Notes: generated by a model not told the origin, from the letters alone. A DNA stretch of 64,000 nt from Ptychodera flava (GCF_041260155.1 NC_091931.1:27545654-27609653); one strand, 5' to 3'; counted from the stretch's first letter, positions 25,901 to 37,920 are shown. Made by a program: numbers and translations.

Positions 25901-26113
25901 CATTCTCGGGCGATTTCGCGGCCCGCTGGTCAGAATTTCCCGAAGAAATAATATGTTTGAGTCACAGGGATTCGAGGGAGAGAACCTCAAATATATATTT
26001 TCGATGAGGATAGCTCATGTGCTTTATAATGGATTCTGAGGCACTGATACTGATACAATTCAAATAAATGCTGAGTAGACGTACGAGAATACATTGGAAT
26101 TCAGTCGAATTCA
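22996..26113. other. Non-coding stretch, low-complexity tracts
   Basis: No gene recognised. It contains a T-rich run (24540-24572), a C run (24644-24656), a small hairpin around a GCCGGC core (25724-25773) and scattered short open frames without family features. An ATG-led open frame at 25405-25225 was considered as a sacsin first exon and rejected on phase. Confidence 0.5.
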
Positions 26114-28367
26114 GGGACTGGACGTAAATTAGCGGGGGGGAGGGCCGGGGGGATTGGGGGAGGGTCACAAATTTTTGAGCCTCTGTTTGGGGGAGGGTCA
26201 CAATTTTTTGAGCTCCTCTGAGGGGGAGGGTCACAAATTTTTGGGCATGTTGTTGGTGCACTAAAAGTAGAAACAAATTGTTTGTAAAGACAATTATGCT
26301 CACATGACATCACTCGCACAGTGCCTCTTACTTTCTATTAAGTGCTCATTCCCAACTCTCTGTGTATCTCTTCCCCACCATTCTCTCTTGTTGCTATTCT
26401 TATCGCCATTAAGTTTATAGCAAATCCAATCTATTGTTCCTCAGCTAACCAAACATATTAAAGGGAATGACTCGTGGCATTCTGGCTGCACATTGTACAT
26501 GTAGTGTGCTTTGTTAATAAACACTGGACAGTGTTTTTGCTAAGGTTGGGGAACATTTGGAACCCTGGTAAAATTTATGTTGTCCGCTAGTATGACTGCA
26601 CTGATATACCAAGGGTAACCCTGGTAAAATGACTGGGGAACCCCGGTAATATTTACCTAGGTACCACCCTTAACAAAAACACTGCTGGATATTACCACAA
26701 TATCTTACATTGTTCTACTGATGTAGTCAATCTTGAACCTAACTATTTGACAATATTATTTCTCATTCCACTTTTTGTTGATCAACAAAAGTTCCCTCTC
26801 TTGCATAAGCCACTTCCCTTTAAAGTTTAAGGCCAAGCTCCACCCTGCATCAGTCACTTTTTAGGTACATGAATTTTAGTTTTTAGAGATACTATTGTTT
26901 GAAATTAAGAGTAAGCTTTGGTGTGATAATTAATAATTTTGATTCCAGAAAAGTGATTTTAGTATACTTAAACATTTAGGTACAAGTCATCTGATTGGTA
27001 TTTCTACTTGTGGCATTTTCAAGTTTATATTGGATTTACCACGTGGATACTATCTTTGGAATGGATAGTGTTCATTTGTGTTGTGATGGCAGAATATATG
27101 ACATTTGTTGAAATTTAATGTGGGTAATTTATACAGTGAATTAGCCATGTTGATCATGTATTCAGATTGAACTTGATTAAATATGGTGAAATCCCTTTTC
27201 TGAGAATCTGGATACAACATTATGTACTAAAAAGCAATATACCCTACCAAATATCATTTCAGAATATGAAGACTTGATTGATCATGAAATAGTGTTTGCC
27301 ACTTCTATGTCAAATCAGTATCAGTCTATCCTATATTATCTAGGCTGCTTTCTGTGATATGTTTAAAATGCAAAGAAACGAGGCACAAAAATGACAAAGT
27401 ATTGTCAATGTTAAAACACCATAATTTCACACTATAGCATCACTTTATGACCATACTTTGAATTGTTTGCTTAAATTATTGCTTGAATAGGCATAGCCTT
27501 TCTGTTGACCTTTCCCCACAAACAGGGCAACATAACTAAAACTTCTCATTGTCTACTGGAACATACATTTTTTTAAAACTGGATTTGATATTAGTACAAT
27601 GAGCACATGTACAGGTATTTTCAGTTCTCTGACTACACAGATCTATCGTAAATGTAATAAATTCAGTGAATAATTGGGTCATGCACACACATGTAGTTCC
27701 ATATCTGTAGCAGGAACACATTTAAAAATACTTTCTCATATTTCCTCCCCATGCAGAGATTGAACTGCTCAATACATTGTACATGACCAAATAATATTGT
27801 TTTGGAGATCAGTGTCACATTGTTTTCCAGTATTCCTCAATTGTCAATGTGATACATTCCAAAATTATGAATTTCACTGATATTTTGATAAATGTTAAAT
27901 TATAATTCCTAAGAAAAAATAGCAGGCACATGTGCATTAATATAAAAGAAAACATTTGAAGAGCATTATTTATTACAATCACTCTTAGTGGAGCTATTAT
28001 ATAAGTGTGCTCTATTCCATTCCATATTGGCTGCTTTGATTGCCTCCAACAACGGCATACTCATCACACACAGGTGCAACTACAGTCGCAAAGCAAAGGC
28101 CTATGCACCCTGTAGAGAGAGCTCTTCTGGGTAAGTAGCCTTTGAGTAGCGACAGTGGTACACATATCCTCCTAGCGTAGGGCAATATTGCCGTTGTACC
28201 TCAATATTTGGACTGGTGTTTAGGTAGGACGTCAACATGATCAAACCCTAAAAACTAAAAGCTTAAACTCGAAAAAGGCAAAACCTTCAGCTTCGGAACT
28301 GCAACTATAAAGCAATATATGATACCACGGTACCACCAAAAGAGTGTGGTAGCTTCTATCTTTGCAT

Positions 28368-28448
28368 GGCAGGGCTGTGTGTTACCAGCGTTATACGGTA
28401 TATGGTAGCAGGCCATATACTATAACGCCGGTAACACACAGCCCTGCC
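28368..28448. repeat. Near-perfect palindrome
   Basis: Arms of about 36 bases (GGCAGGGCTGTGTGTTACC... and its complement) surround a short spacer. A partly similar one-sided sequence (CAGGGCTGTGTGTGTTAC) occurs at about 55687, so it is probably a dispersed hairpin MITE. Confidence 0.85.
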
Positions 28449-29194
28449 TAGTCTGGCAGAGACCCTGCGATTCACGTTCTTCCCTGTTGGAACACGCGCG
28501 CGCCCTTCAGAGACGCGACGCGAATCCCAGGGTCTGGACTTCGCTGATCACTGCGTCTCACGTGACTAGCTAGACGCAGCACGAAGTAAGACGCAGATAC
28601 CGGCAAACCGTCATTTTGAAATGAGACAGTTTTTGGTCTCCCGGAAGTTGTTGATTGCGCATGCCCGCACATAGTGCATCATTTTTTATCGCGTGCTTTT
28701 TAGTCTAGTCTGGCACCTGCCAATATTTCAAAACTTGTAAGAATGTTAATTAAATCCTCGATTAAATTCTAGCCACGTTCGCTGTGATAATTTTAGCTTT
28801 ACTTCAAAGTAAAATTGAACAGCCAATGACAGCGCCCCATGATTCAACCAATCAGATTTCGTAATTCGGTACATGGCGGTTTCCCGTTACCTGCCTCTTT
28901 GTGCTTGTCACTGAGGCGGGGACCAGCCTTGCAAGCGACCGGTCGGATTTCTGCCTGATCCGGGTACTTTATAGAACTCTACACATCCGTTAATCAAAAC
29001 AAAAATGACAGGTAGCATAGCCAAATAAAATTAAAAATGAAAATAAAAATATACCGCGTATATATGTCTACCAGCTACTAGTATATATTCTCTCCGCCAA
29101 GTTAGATAGGTTTTTTCTTTTGACATCACTACCCTTATGAATATTCATGTACCTGCAAGAACGGACAGTCGCTGTGTCTGGCAGCGCGTGCTCA

Positions 29195-29376
29195 CAGCTG
29201 CATAGCTGTGGGTCCATAGCTGTGGTGTTTTCAGACGGGATTCCTGCCTTTTACGGGCTGGTTTTGACTTTTCCGATTTTTAACCCCGCAAAAATCGGAA
29301 AAGTCAAAACCAGCCCGTAAAAGGCAGGAATCCCGTCTGAAAACACCACAGCTATGGACCCACAGCTAACAGCTGC
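29195..29376. repeat. Long, almost perfect palindrome of about 180 bp
   Basis: Two arms of about 85 bases are identical except at the outer edge. They include GTGTTTTCAGACGGGATTCC and GGGCTGGTTTTGACTTTTCC, with a spacer of fewer than 10 bases. The near identity implies recent formation or ongoing arm homogenisation. Confidence 0.93.
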
Positions 29377-30404
29377 ACAGCCTTCGAATGCAGGCCCATC
29401 GCGGCGCGCACAAAACAAGGCACAGCGACTGTGGAGAGTCTAAGCCCTGCCATGCAGAGCTTGGTAGCTCCATGATGATACTGATACGCTCCTGCTTGGG
29501 AAAACAACACCGAGACTTGTGAATTGCAATATCAACATCCTTCTGATCCTTAATATATTTTTCATAGACCAATAAGTCAATCATTTAAACATACAGACCT
29601 TTATTTCCTGAAAATGATAGGCTAAAATGTACAGTGTACGTCCAGAGAACTTCTTGGTACAGCGCGACACTTGTAAACAAACTTGAATGTGTTGAAGTTA
29701 TTTGAATATTTTTAGAATGATGTTCACAGTCACACTTGGAAGTAGTGACAATTTAGTCCAGTTGTAAGTGAAACATATTTATGAAAATAATTATTAAATG
29801 AAGTACTTTCAATACTTAGACCTCAATCAATTTTGACAGTCAGGAAGAACGTACAGAAATAATTGAGTGAAATTAATGACTTATATGACGAATCTCTGAC
29901 TTAAAATGACGTTAAAGTTACTGTCATTTTCCAGAATACAGTGTACGTACCAAGCTTGCAGGTCAAGTCCAGGGGTCAAGTATGATATGAAATAGGCCCA
30001 GAAGAAAGTTTTTAAATAGCTTTGAAACAAGCAGACTGCCAATCTTGTTTAGCTGTCATCTATAGTACCAAGACTTTAAATTTGTTCACATGATGCTATG
30101 CTTGGTGTCTACCTCCATGGTGTACAACATACCGGTACATGATTTGGCACTGAGCAGAGGACTGCACTTTCATATTGGAAATATTTGTGAGTTCACATTG
30201 TGGTGTAATCTTACATCCTGTTCAGAAATTGCTAATATTATGATACTTTGGACAAAGCTATTTTGTCAACATTTTACAGTACTATCTTGTCAATGCAACA
30301 ATTATAAAAATATTCATTGCCACCATTTTAATACTTCAACAGTGCAATGGTCATGCTGCTTGACACTTAAATGAAAAGAATCCGTACTAGATGTACCAAG
30401 TTAA

Positions 30405-31379
30405 AGGGACAAAGTTGCTAAATTTTGACATTATTTTGCCATTAAAATTTCTTTTGATAGATTATTCTCACTGAAATATGCTCACTCTTTGGTTATTGCA
30501 ATTCAATTCTCACTTTTTATAAGACACATTACACTGGTATGCAGATAAGAATGGGCAGTGAGATTGATCTAAATGTTTGCCACACTTGTGTAATTGGTTT
30601 GTAAAGTTATTCCAAAACTTGCCTCAGAAGTTGCACTGACTTGTTATAACTGCAGTGAAAATCAAAGAGCTTTTATGGACCCATAATAAACACACACCAG
30701 GGAGTACACTTTGAAGTGCACTTCACATACACAGACTCATATTACATTCCTTATAAACTGCTTTGAGTTACATTGTATCACAGCCAAGTCAGAGTCTAGT
30801 TGTCATCAGAAGCTTGTTGCCTTTGCATTGTAGAAGTTCTTTGGCAAAAAAAATCATGATTTACAGGAAAAGAGGTGTACATACGCCAGAAGTAATAAGT
30901 GAGAAAGTTGTTGAAATGTACAGGGATAGAAAGTCAGGAAATCTTTACCCTACACACAGACACTATTCAGTGTCTACTTTATTGCTTTATATCAACAATT
31001 ACAGCAGTAGCCTACTGTGAAACAACACTATCATCCGCCTGTTGTTTGCTGCAACTCAACTATAGTTACCGATCCTGTAGTACATTTTGAAACAATTTTA
31101 CAAACCAATTACACAAGTGTGATAACATTTAGATCAATTTCACGGTCCATTCTTATCTGCATACGACAGTAACATGTGAAATTTACTATGTTACAATTTT
31201 TGGTACATACCTTAAATTAAATTATTAAGTGTTCACATGTTATATCCATGCATGCACATGAGTTGAGCTGTGACAACCAGAGATTGCAATTTAGCCTATT
31301 TCAGTGAGCAGTAGAAAAGCATATATTGAACAGAAATTAAATGACCAAAATTTTGTCAAAAATGAGTGACTTTGTCCCT
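30405..31379. mobile_element. TTAA-flanked MITE, about 1 kb
   Basis: TTAA at 30401-30404 and 31380-31383 flanks AGGGACAAAGT / ACTTTGTCCCT ends. Further in, long imperfect inverted arms share GTATGCAGATAAGAATGG (about 30538 / 31150) and CAC(A)ACTTGTGTAATTGGTTTGT. No transposase. It is non-autonomous and nested in the 6.2-kb G-rich element. Confidence 0.75.
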
Positions 31380-32646
31380 TTAATGGCCAATGAAAATGGC
31401 TAAATTCCATGTTTGCTGTTTTGTTATTTTTGCCTGTCAGTCACTGTAATTTGAAACAATGGTGTATGGACAAGATGTTGGTTTTGTTGTTTACTTTGCA
31501 GTTCAGAGTTACATAAATCCATAAGATTTCAGAATTTTTCAGTATTAGCTGCTGTATTTTAGCATGATATGCTCAGTATTGATTCAGTTTGTCAGCATAG
31601 CCTGATGACACTTGAGCAGTGGTGTCATTTTTTGTGTCCAGTGAAGTCTTAAAACTGTTCCATATTTACAAGTGTGCTGACAAAATGGAAAATTGAGCAT
31701 TTCATCAAACTTGTGCAGAAAATCAAACAATGAATTCATTTCGTCATAGAGTTTATCCTATGGTGTTCCCCAGAACAATCCACCCATACCACACTGGAAA
31801 CAAGAATACCAGTACTCCTTTATCTGGTGATTGGTTTACTAAGTTTAAACAGTGTATACTGTTTAAACAGTATATTAAACCATTATCATAACAATTGAAA
31901 TGCATATTGTGTAAGCAGAGAAATCAGGGGTTAATCCCCTTTATTAAAAGTACTGAAAAATCTGTAGCATAGAATTATCCAGATTATTGTCTACAAGATT
32001 AGTTTTACCCATGCTGGTCAAATGTGACTGACACCGAGTCATTGAAAGTATTCTTAGGTAAGGCTGACATCCAAATCTGGACCTTTTCTTGTCACAAGCA
32101 GAAGCAAATAAAACATTTGCAGGCATCCCTTGCTGGTGTCTATCTATATTGCCCTGTGTTGTAAATTCCCACCTCAATTTGTGAACGCTGAAGATTCGAT
32201 CAATTTGTAATATTCTATTTTTTTGAAACTGGGGGAGGGTCATAAATTTTTGGACTAATTTTGGGGAGGGTCATGATTTTTCGGCCACTCTCCTGCGAAA
32301 TCCCCCGGCCCTCCCCCTGCTAATTTACGTCCAGTCCCTCAGTCTAGCAGCTGTGCAACGTCATCATGATTCAGCCGCACCAAAAAGGAAGACAAAAACC
32401 TCAAACTTCAGATCTGAGGAGAAAAACTTCTCTAACGAAAATGCTACATAACATTCAGCATCTTTGATCTCTTGCTGCAGTATGTGCGTCTCTGACATAA
32501 TTGGAATTAATGACTGTTGTTAAACTGTTGTGTAAAATGAACTACAAAATGAAAGCTGGCGATTTTGGGTGGAGGGAGGGCAAGCATGGTTTCTCAGAAC
32601 GATTAACCGATCTCTTGGAAGCCTTATCTTGATTGGCGATACTTAA

Positions 32647-33563
32647 AGAGGCACTCCCACTTGATAACATTTTTAAAACACATTTTTTAATGCCAACGGT
32701 CGATATTTGACGTGGCGACTGCGCGCGGATCGCGAGATATCGATAAAAACATGTCCTCAAAAAAGTTAAAGTTTGAATTCCGGTGGCCCACCTGAATTCA
32801 GCTTCCGAACATAGAACGTTCGGCACTGGGGCCATTGTCAACTAAGCTATGGAGTACGAGTCTACGCTGACGCTGCTGTACGCCACAGCAGTACCACTCG
32901 CGTCGGTGAGCGGTCATGTCCCATGGGAGAAAACCGAGTCCTACTGACTCGGCAAAAAAACGAAAAACAAAGTTTGCTGATTCCACCAGAATTATTCGCA
33001 TAGGTGACTAGCACAGATAGGTGCGGTTGATACATAGTATGCATAGTGGCCGCCGCGTGGTATGCGCGCATACCACACGCGGCGGCCGCTATGTATCGAA
33101 CCATGCGTAACTGTGTGGCAGACGACAAAATGTAGTCATCAGAGGCAACTAATATTTTACACGTAAAAACTGATATCTATGTGGTATTGTTAAAAATTTA
33201 ATACAACTGATAGAGAATAATGAAAACGACAAAAACTAAGGAGAAGTTTTTAAAAATAATTACCAGAGGTAAAGGCATTGATAATGATGTATATAAAGTC
33301 ATCACAGTATGAGGTAAATTAATTGCATCATTCGAACGTTTTTGGACTCCTTAGAATGTCGTCAATCAGCACAACAACACACTTTCGGGGGATTTCGGGT
33401 CATAACCAGAAATGATCGTAAAACTTCGGGATGTGAAAAATACACTCAGGAAATAACATGTTTTTATCGATATCTCGGGATCTGCGCCAAGCTGCCACAT
33501 TAAATATCGACCGTTGGCATTTAAAAAATGTGTTTTAAAAAGTTACCAAGTGGGAGTGCCTCT
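32647..33563. mobile_element. TTAA-flanked MITE with about 115-bp TIRs
   Basis: TTAA at 32643-32646 and 33564-33567 flanks AGAGGCACTCCCACTTG ends. The TIRs continue for about 115 bp (shared AACGGTCGATATT, ATCGATAAAAACATGT). The interior includes a GC-rich palindrome at 33024-33103. No transposase was found. Piggybac or Kolobok type by target site. Confidence 0.85.
33024..33103. repeat. GC-rich perfect palindrome
   Basis: The core reads GGCCGCCGCGTGGTATGCGC and its complement, with flanking GATACATA / TATGTATC. It lies inside the TTAA MITE. Confidence 0.85.
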
Positions 33564-33670
33564 TTAAGTTTAACAAAGATCATCGGACACAGGGTGATAT
33601 TGCTGACGATTCAGGGCCGACGTCGACAATATGGGTCTCATTTGTACATCATCTAGATTAGTACCAACAA

Positions 33671-33834
33671 TGCAGAACAAAGTACAAAATACACATGATA
33701 AGCATCAATACAATCCAGAACAGAGTACAAAATACACATGATAAGCATCAATACAATGCAGAACAAAGTACAAAATACACATGATAAGCATCAATACAAT
33801 GCAGAACAAAGTACAAAATACACATAATAAGCAT
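33671..33834. repeat. 43-bp tandem repeat, about four copies
   Basis: Units contain CAGAACAAAGTACAAAATAC followed by ACATGATAAGCATCAATACA, and are 95% or more alike. There is no spacer diversity, so this is a minisatellite and not a CRISPR-like array. Confidence 0.93.
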
Positions 33835-33985
33835 GTCCCTTTGCTTAATTCTGACATATTCATTTTGACATCGTCTTTCTCGCTCATTCGCACCAGTAAG
33901 TCGTATTTCAGGAACGAATATTCTGTAGAATATATCAGTTAGATCCTTGTCATGAGCTTGGCAGTTATACGAGAAGGGCAAAGGG

Positions 33986-34798
33986 TTAAATATATGTGGT
34001 AAAACGATATTCAAAGGTGCTAGAATGGGCTTGTAAGCCGCATAAGGCCAACACTGTGCACATGTGTTTCTGTGAACATGCCTTCAGAAAATAGGGTGGG
34101 TCGTTTGAGAACTTATTTTTTTTTATTTTAACAGTGGGCGATCCATCATAAAGGCAGCACAATCTGGCAAAATCATGAATGATTCTTCGGGAGTGCGAAA
34201 ATGTTATCTTACAACGAGTGCTTTTTTTACTCAGCTCATGCCAGGAAATCCCAAGAGGATGTGACCGGTTGACCTCGCTGTTAATTTTATGCTGGAAATT
34301 ACAATAAAAATGCTTGGTCGAATGACGCAGTCCCTTGAGGGTGGGATCGCCAGTGGTATAGGGGGAGCAGTACCTTCCCGATGGTGATAAGTGGTGCAGA
34401 TTACCGTAGCCTAAGTCACTGGCGTATACGCGTGCCAAAAGACACCGTTGATTTCCTGTTGACCAGTCCGATGGCAGAGTGGCAAATACCTGGACTGAAC
34501 CATTTGGTTTTTTGTGGGTGTCGGTGGTACTTTGACAATAAAGTAAAGATGCACATATATTGAGTTTATTGTCTTGTAAGTTGTTTATGAGCGGCCAGTA
34601 TTTCCAACAGCATAAATTATGTGCATTTGCCCTTGAAGAAATAAATAATTTCGAATAAAACATCGCGAATGTAACCACATTCCTTACACTTAAGTGCCCC
34701 AAAGAACCATGAAATCGCCCGACTTTCGATTGAAGAGATGAGTTTTGCCAAACCGCGTATACAGAAAAAGTGACAGATGACTTTATTTTTAGAATCAT
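33986..34798 (-). CDS. Unrecognised 270-codon ORF
   Basis: A complete ORF on the minus strand is longer than expected by chance in DNA of this composition. The product is rich in Cys, His and Ser, has no signal peptide or membrane segment that I can see, and matches no family I know. It lies next to the 43-bp minisatellite and 0.3 kb from the Penelope-like fragment, so it may be a transposon remnant or a non-coding frame. No splice context or promoter was identified. Confidence 0.2.
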   Translation of the reverse strand: MILKIKSSVTFSVYAVWQNSSLQSKVGRFHGSLGHLSVRNVVTFAMFYSKLFISSRANAHNLCCWKYWPLINNLQDNKLNICASLLYCQSTTDTHKKPNGSVQVFATLPSDWSTGNQRCLLARVYASDLGYGNLHHLSPSGRYCSPYTTGDPTLKGLRHSTKHFYCNFQHKINSEVNRSHPLGISWHELSKKSTRCKITFSHSRRIIHDFARLCCLYDGSPTVKIKKNKFSNDPPYFLKACSQKHMCTVLALCGLQAHSSTFEYRFTTYI

Positions 34799-35070
34799 AG
34801 ACAGTATAGCGAGATGTAAAAAATGTGAAACAGGCTCCCCACCTAACTATCCTAAATGATTTTGTGTCGAGTTTGTGTTTGATTCGTTTCGAAAATGTGT
34901 TCCTACATTCTTATCCGATTGTTTGTGTTAATGAAATGTTTGTTTCGCTTTGGATATTTGTAGAGAAGTTTGGATTAGTGTGTACGGTAACGTTTTGTTT
35001 GTGTGGGGAAAGCTTATGGCGAGACGCAGCCGGACCTATGTTGTTACAAAAGTTGATAGAGTCGCCCTTT

Positions 35071-35110
35071 GACGCTTGCGTTTCGAAACCCGAGTGTGGT
35101 TTCTCATCAG
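35071..35110 (-). ncRNA. Hammerhead ribozyme-like motif of Penelope type
   Basis: Reading 35110 down: CTGATGA, stem II GAAACC / GGTTTC (6 bp, 7-nt loop), GAA, then stem III ACGC-AA-GCGT (4 bp, 2-nt loop) and C, giving a GTC cleavage triplet at 35073-35071. Core, stem II and stem III all fit the hammerhead consensus, and short stem III is known in Penelope-like elements. The flanks do not form a clear stem I, so it may be decayed or act only in tandem. Confidence 0.5.
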
Positions 35111-36290
35111 TCGCAGTGTAGATTCTTTCCTTAGTTGTGTTTGTGAAAATTTATTTTAATGCATTTTAGTGGTCTTGCTTTCCGATTAGCGAGGCAAGTA
35201 TATTAATTTTGGTCACGTTGTGAGTCCGTTTGGTGGTTCGGTTTGTTTGTTCTATATTTCTTTACTTCGGTAAATTTTGTTTTGACTGGTGTGTCTTTTA
35301 GATTTTTGCGGAGGTTTGTGAATTTTTAGGCAATAAGTACCACTGCGGGGTACGGATTTTATGTTTATTGGATCAAGATACTTACAAGTATCCTGGTTGA
35401 TGTGCTTGTTCTCGTACATTTTGATTAATAGTTCGTTTACTTTGTTTACTGTTTGTTCTGGCTTGTTGTGTATAATACTGAGTGTTGCGTAATTGCCTTT
35501 CGCATTCGAGTACGTAATCGTTTGTGTTGACAATAACGAAAAACCGACCCTTGTCGAAGGGTTATTTTCCCGAAATTTGTCCAATGTTTGCAAGCTGGTT
35601 ATCGCGATTCTTTTGGCACGCGACATGTTTTGTTTCCTTGTTTGAAAGGGTATCTCTAGAAGTGCGAGTTTAGCAGGTTCAGATAGCTTTCAAGTTTTTG
35701 GGGTTTTTTTGTTGTTCGTGGAGTCCAATTTGACTTTTCTTTGAATTGGTGTTGCGATTGTTTGTGTCTCACGATGTAGCGTAGTCACATTATACGACTT
35801 TATGTGTTAAAATCCTGAGGTGGTTTTATTCTGTTTGGTTTTGTTGATGTCCGAATACGAATGAGTTTAAGGCTTTTGCCTGGTACTATTTTTCGGAGTT
35901 TCATAGTTTGAGCGATGATAGGTTGTTGTTGAATTTCATGTTGTTGTCGGCTTTTCTTTGGAAATAGCTGATTTATTTCCACGGCCATGTTTTCTGTTAC
36001 GTTACGGTGATTGTTTATTTTGTATTTAATGTTGTGTTTCAGTTGTTTGTTATGTGTACGATTTTTGTTATTTCTTTTAAGTGTTTGTGTGTTCTATGTC
36101 ATTTTATGGGTTTTTTTGGTAGTTCTCTTTTTGGAGTATTTGAAAAGGGCCGCTTGGTATGAGTTTTTGTTAGCGCTTGGCGCGTTTGTTTTGGCGATGA
36201 GCCTAGCTTTTTTATGCTTCTTTTCGCCGATTCGATGTGCTTGGTGAGTAGGTGTTTGCCGCCTTCTTGTCACTGTGTGTGCGTACATGG
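35111..36290 (-). mobile_element. Penelope-like retroelement fragment
   Basis: Around 35280-35560 the minus strand encodes YATLSIIHNKPEQTVNKVNE, then LLIKMYENKHINQDTCKYLD and a KIHKPP motif. This is the region just before and at the fingers of Penelope-like reverse transcriptases (family pattern ..KYL....PR.Y.LPKIHKP). Basic, Asn- and Gln-rich sequence upstream (to about 36290) may be the N-terminal part. The polymerase core and GIY-YIG endonuclease are not seen. It is a broken fragment, and a hammerhead-like motif sits just downstream. Confidence 0.7.
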
Positions 36291-36299
36291 ACAGTCTGC

Positions 36300-37170
36300 A
36301 TAGCCCTTGAATGTGGTCTCGATTTTGATCAAACTTACAATTTAGGAGTATATATCAAAACTGATAAATGATTTATGTGATTACTGTAGCTATAGATAGG
36401 CTACATTCAGGACGGGCAGCGACGGGCAGTAATTAGTAGGCAAAACAGCTGGTTTTTCACCGTGGGCAGAACTCGGTACAATGATACTGAACATTAATAG
36501 TAAGCCTGTCACCTTGAAGGTAATGCGTAGGTGAAACAAGGACTTGAAACACACGATGGTAACCAGACTGAAATGAATATGTCACGGCAATTACTGTGAT
36601 TGGCTGACAGAATGACAAGAACATTAGATAAAAGTGTTGGAACCGATTTTGTTTATAGTTGGGTGGCCAAGGCATTTTTTTCTACTTTTGACAGTAAAGT
36701 GGTATGGTACGAAGGTGAAAAATAAAGGTTGAAGGAGCTTGATCCATTCAATCAAAAGTTATGAATTTTTTAATAATGAAAAATGACAATTTTGGCTTTT
36801 TCGTCAAATTTCTGCCAAGAATTCAGTCTCATGAAAGTTCGACAATCTGTTAACTTTGTATTTATCTCATATAGAAACATGAAAATATATGTTCTGGATC
36901 AAAATTTTGTTCTTATTACAGAAAACCGGAAAATGGAAAGTTTATAGTACTCAATGTTCAGGGAACTTTCAATATAGGTGAAATGGCCATGTAGAAGATG
37001 ACTTCGTTGTTAAACTGAGATAGCAGTAAAAGTTTTGAAAAGTCAATGTAAAGTTAGTCTTGGTATTTTGTAGATTATAAGATATTAGCTGTATTACATT
37101 TTTATATTTCTGTCAGATATAGTACGTTATGACACTGTGATATAGTATTGACATATACATAGTGATTTTA
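36300..37170. other. Non-coding stretch
   Basis: AT-rich sequence without recognised gene or repeat. Confidence 0.4.
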
Positions 37171-37176
37171 TTTTTT

Positions 37177-37569
37177 TTAAGTATTTTTTAGCTTGTCTCT
37201 AGTGAACAGGCTTGCGATTGGTAAAAAAGCAATGTCTACACTGTATGCCATAGCAGCTGCATTTATTTCAATATGGCCACCATGAGTTGCCAAACCTGGG
37301 TCAGATATAGACATGTACTGTCTGTAGTCATCTTGATTATTTACATGAAATCTCTGATATTCACCTTTAATGAACTGCTCATATTGATCCCAATGATCAA
37401 TTATATAGTTGACAATTTGTAATCTTACAGCATTATGATGAATCTGAGATCCAAAGAGACCTTGACTTATAGCCCTAAATAAACAATTGCCATCACCCTC
37501 ATAACCACCTTTCTGTAAGAATTTTGTGGACATTGTCTTTATGTTGGAGATGCAATTTTCTCTTTTCAT
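37177..37569 (-). CDS. OTU-like cysteine protease fragment
   Basis: The 130-residue ORF contains GGYEGDGNCLFRAISQGLFG at about residues 22-41, which is the catalytic Asp/Cys loop of OTU deubiquitinases (D-G-N-C-L-F-R-A). After LRLQIVNYI-type helix sequence comes GGHIEINAAAMAYSVDI, the family's GG..E..A.A....I segment. The C-terminal strand with the catalytic His is absent because the ORF stops first (FTRDKLKNT), followed by an A-rich tract. There are no introns. It is probably a truncated retrocopy, an exon of a larger gene, or an OTU module from a transposon. The ATG is the first in frame (37569); a second Met lies 12 codons later. Confidence 0.7.
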   Translation of the reverse strand: MKRENCISNIKTMSTKFLQKGGYEGDGNCLFRAISQGLFGSQIHHNAVRLQIVNYIIDHWDQYEQFIKGEYQRFHVNNQDDYRQYMSISDPGLATHGGHIEINAAAMAYSVDIAFLPIASLFTRDKLKNT

Positions 37570-37920
37570 TTTTGGCCTTGTGGCTTAATTTCGTTTACTC
37601 TCATTGTATTGATGTATTCAACCTCTAACAGATGTGATAAGATTCCTTCAGATTATTGTAGTTGTTGCAGTATCAAAAGGTATAATCTGGAATAAATGCT
37701 GTTGTGTTTCACTCAAGAATTCGTGTACAAGTTATCATTGTATTTCTCTAGGATGGATGGATTATCAGATAAAACACCAAGAATAAATAAATATATCTCT
37801 GTATGTTTTGTATATATATCTTGTGGCAGTCACTCTAAAATTAAACCAAGTACTCAAATCTTCCAATTTTTAAATATTTATTTGATTCTTATGATGGTGT
37901 GATTGTTATAAGAGTGAAAA

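Larger units (their letters stand above)
26114..32338. mobile_element. 6.2-kb G-rich TIR element (Harbinger-like ends)
   Basis: Terminal inverted repeats GGGACTGGACGTAAATTAGC continue into G-rich (left) or C-rich (right) sequence and are flanked by a 3-bp TCA duplication. Just inside the left end are three units of GGGGGAGGGTCACAAATTTTTG (26150-26245). Just inside the right end are two related units in the same orientation (32230-32285). A 3-bp target site and GGG-starting ends recall PIF/Harbinger, but no transposase was recognised. It carries a TTAA MITE and two large palindromes, so it is old or a preferred target. Confidence 0.7.

Noticed and set aside
26101-26319. Minus-strand ORF with repeated KICDPPP peptides as a proline-rich protein
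   Set aside because: It is a translation of the GGGTCAC minisatellite at the end of the G-rich element.
33671-33834. Regular repeats considered as a CRISPR-like array
   Set aside because: There are no unique spacers, whole 43-bp units repeat, and the context is a metazoan genome.
36011-36247. Hydrophobic ORF resembling a membrane protein
   Set aside because: It is the reverse-strand shadow of the Lys/Asn-rich Penelope-like fragment.
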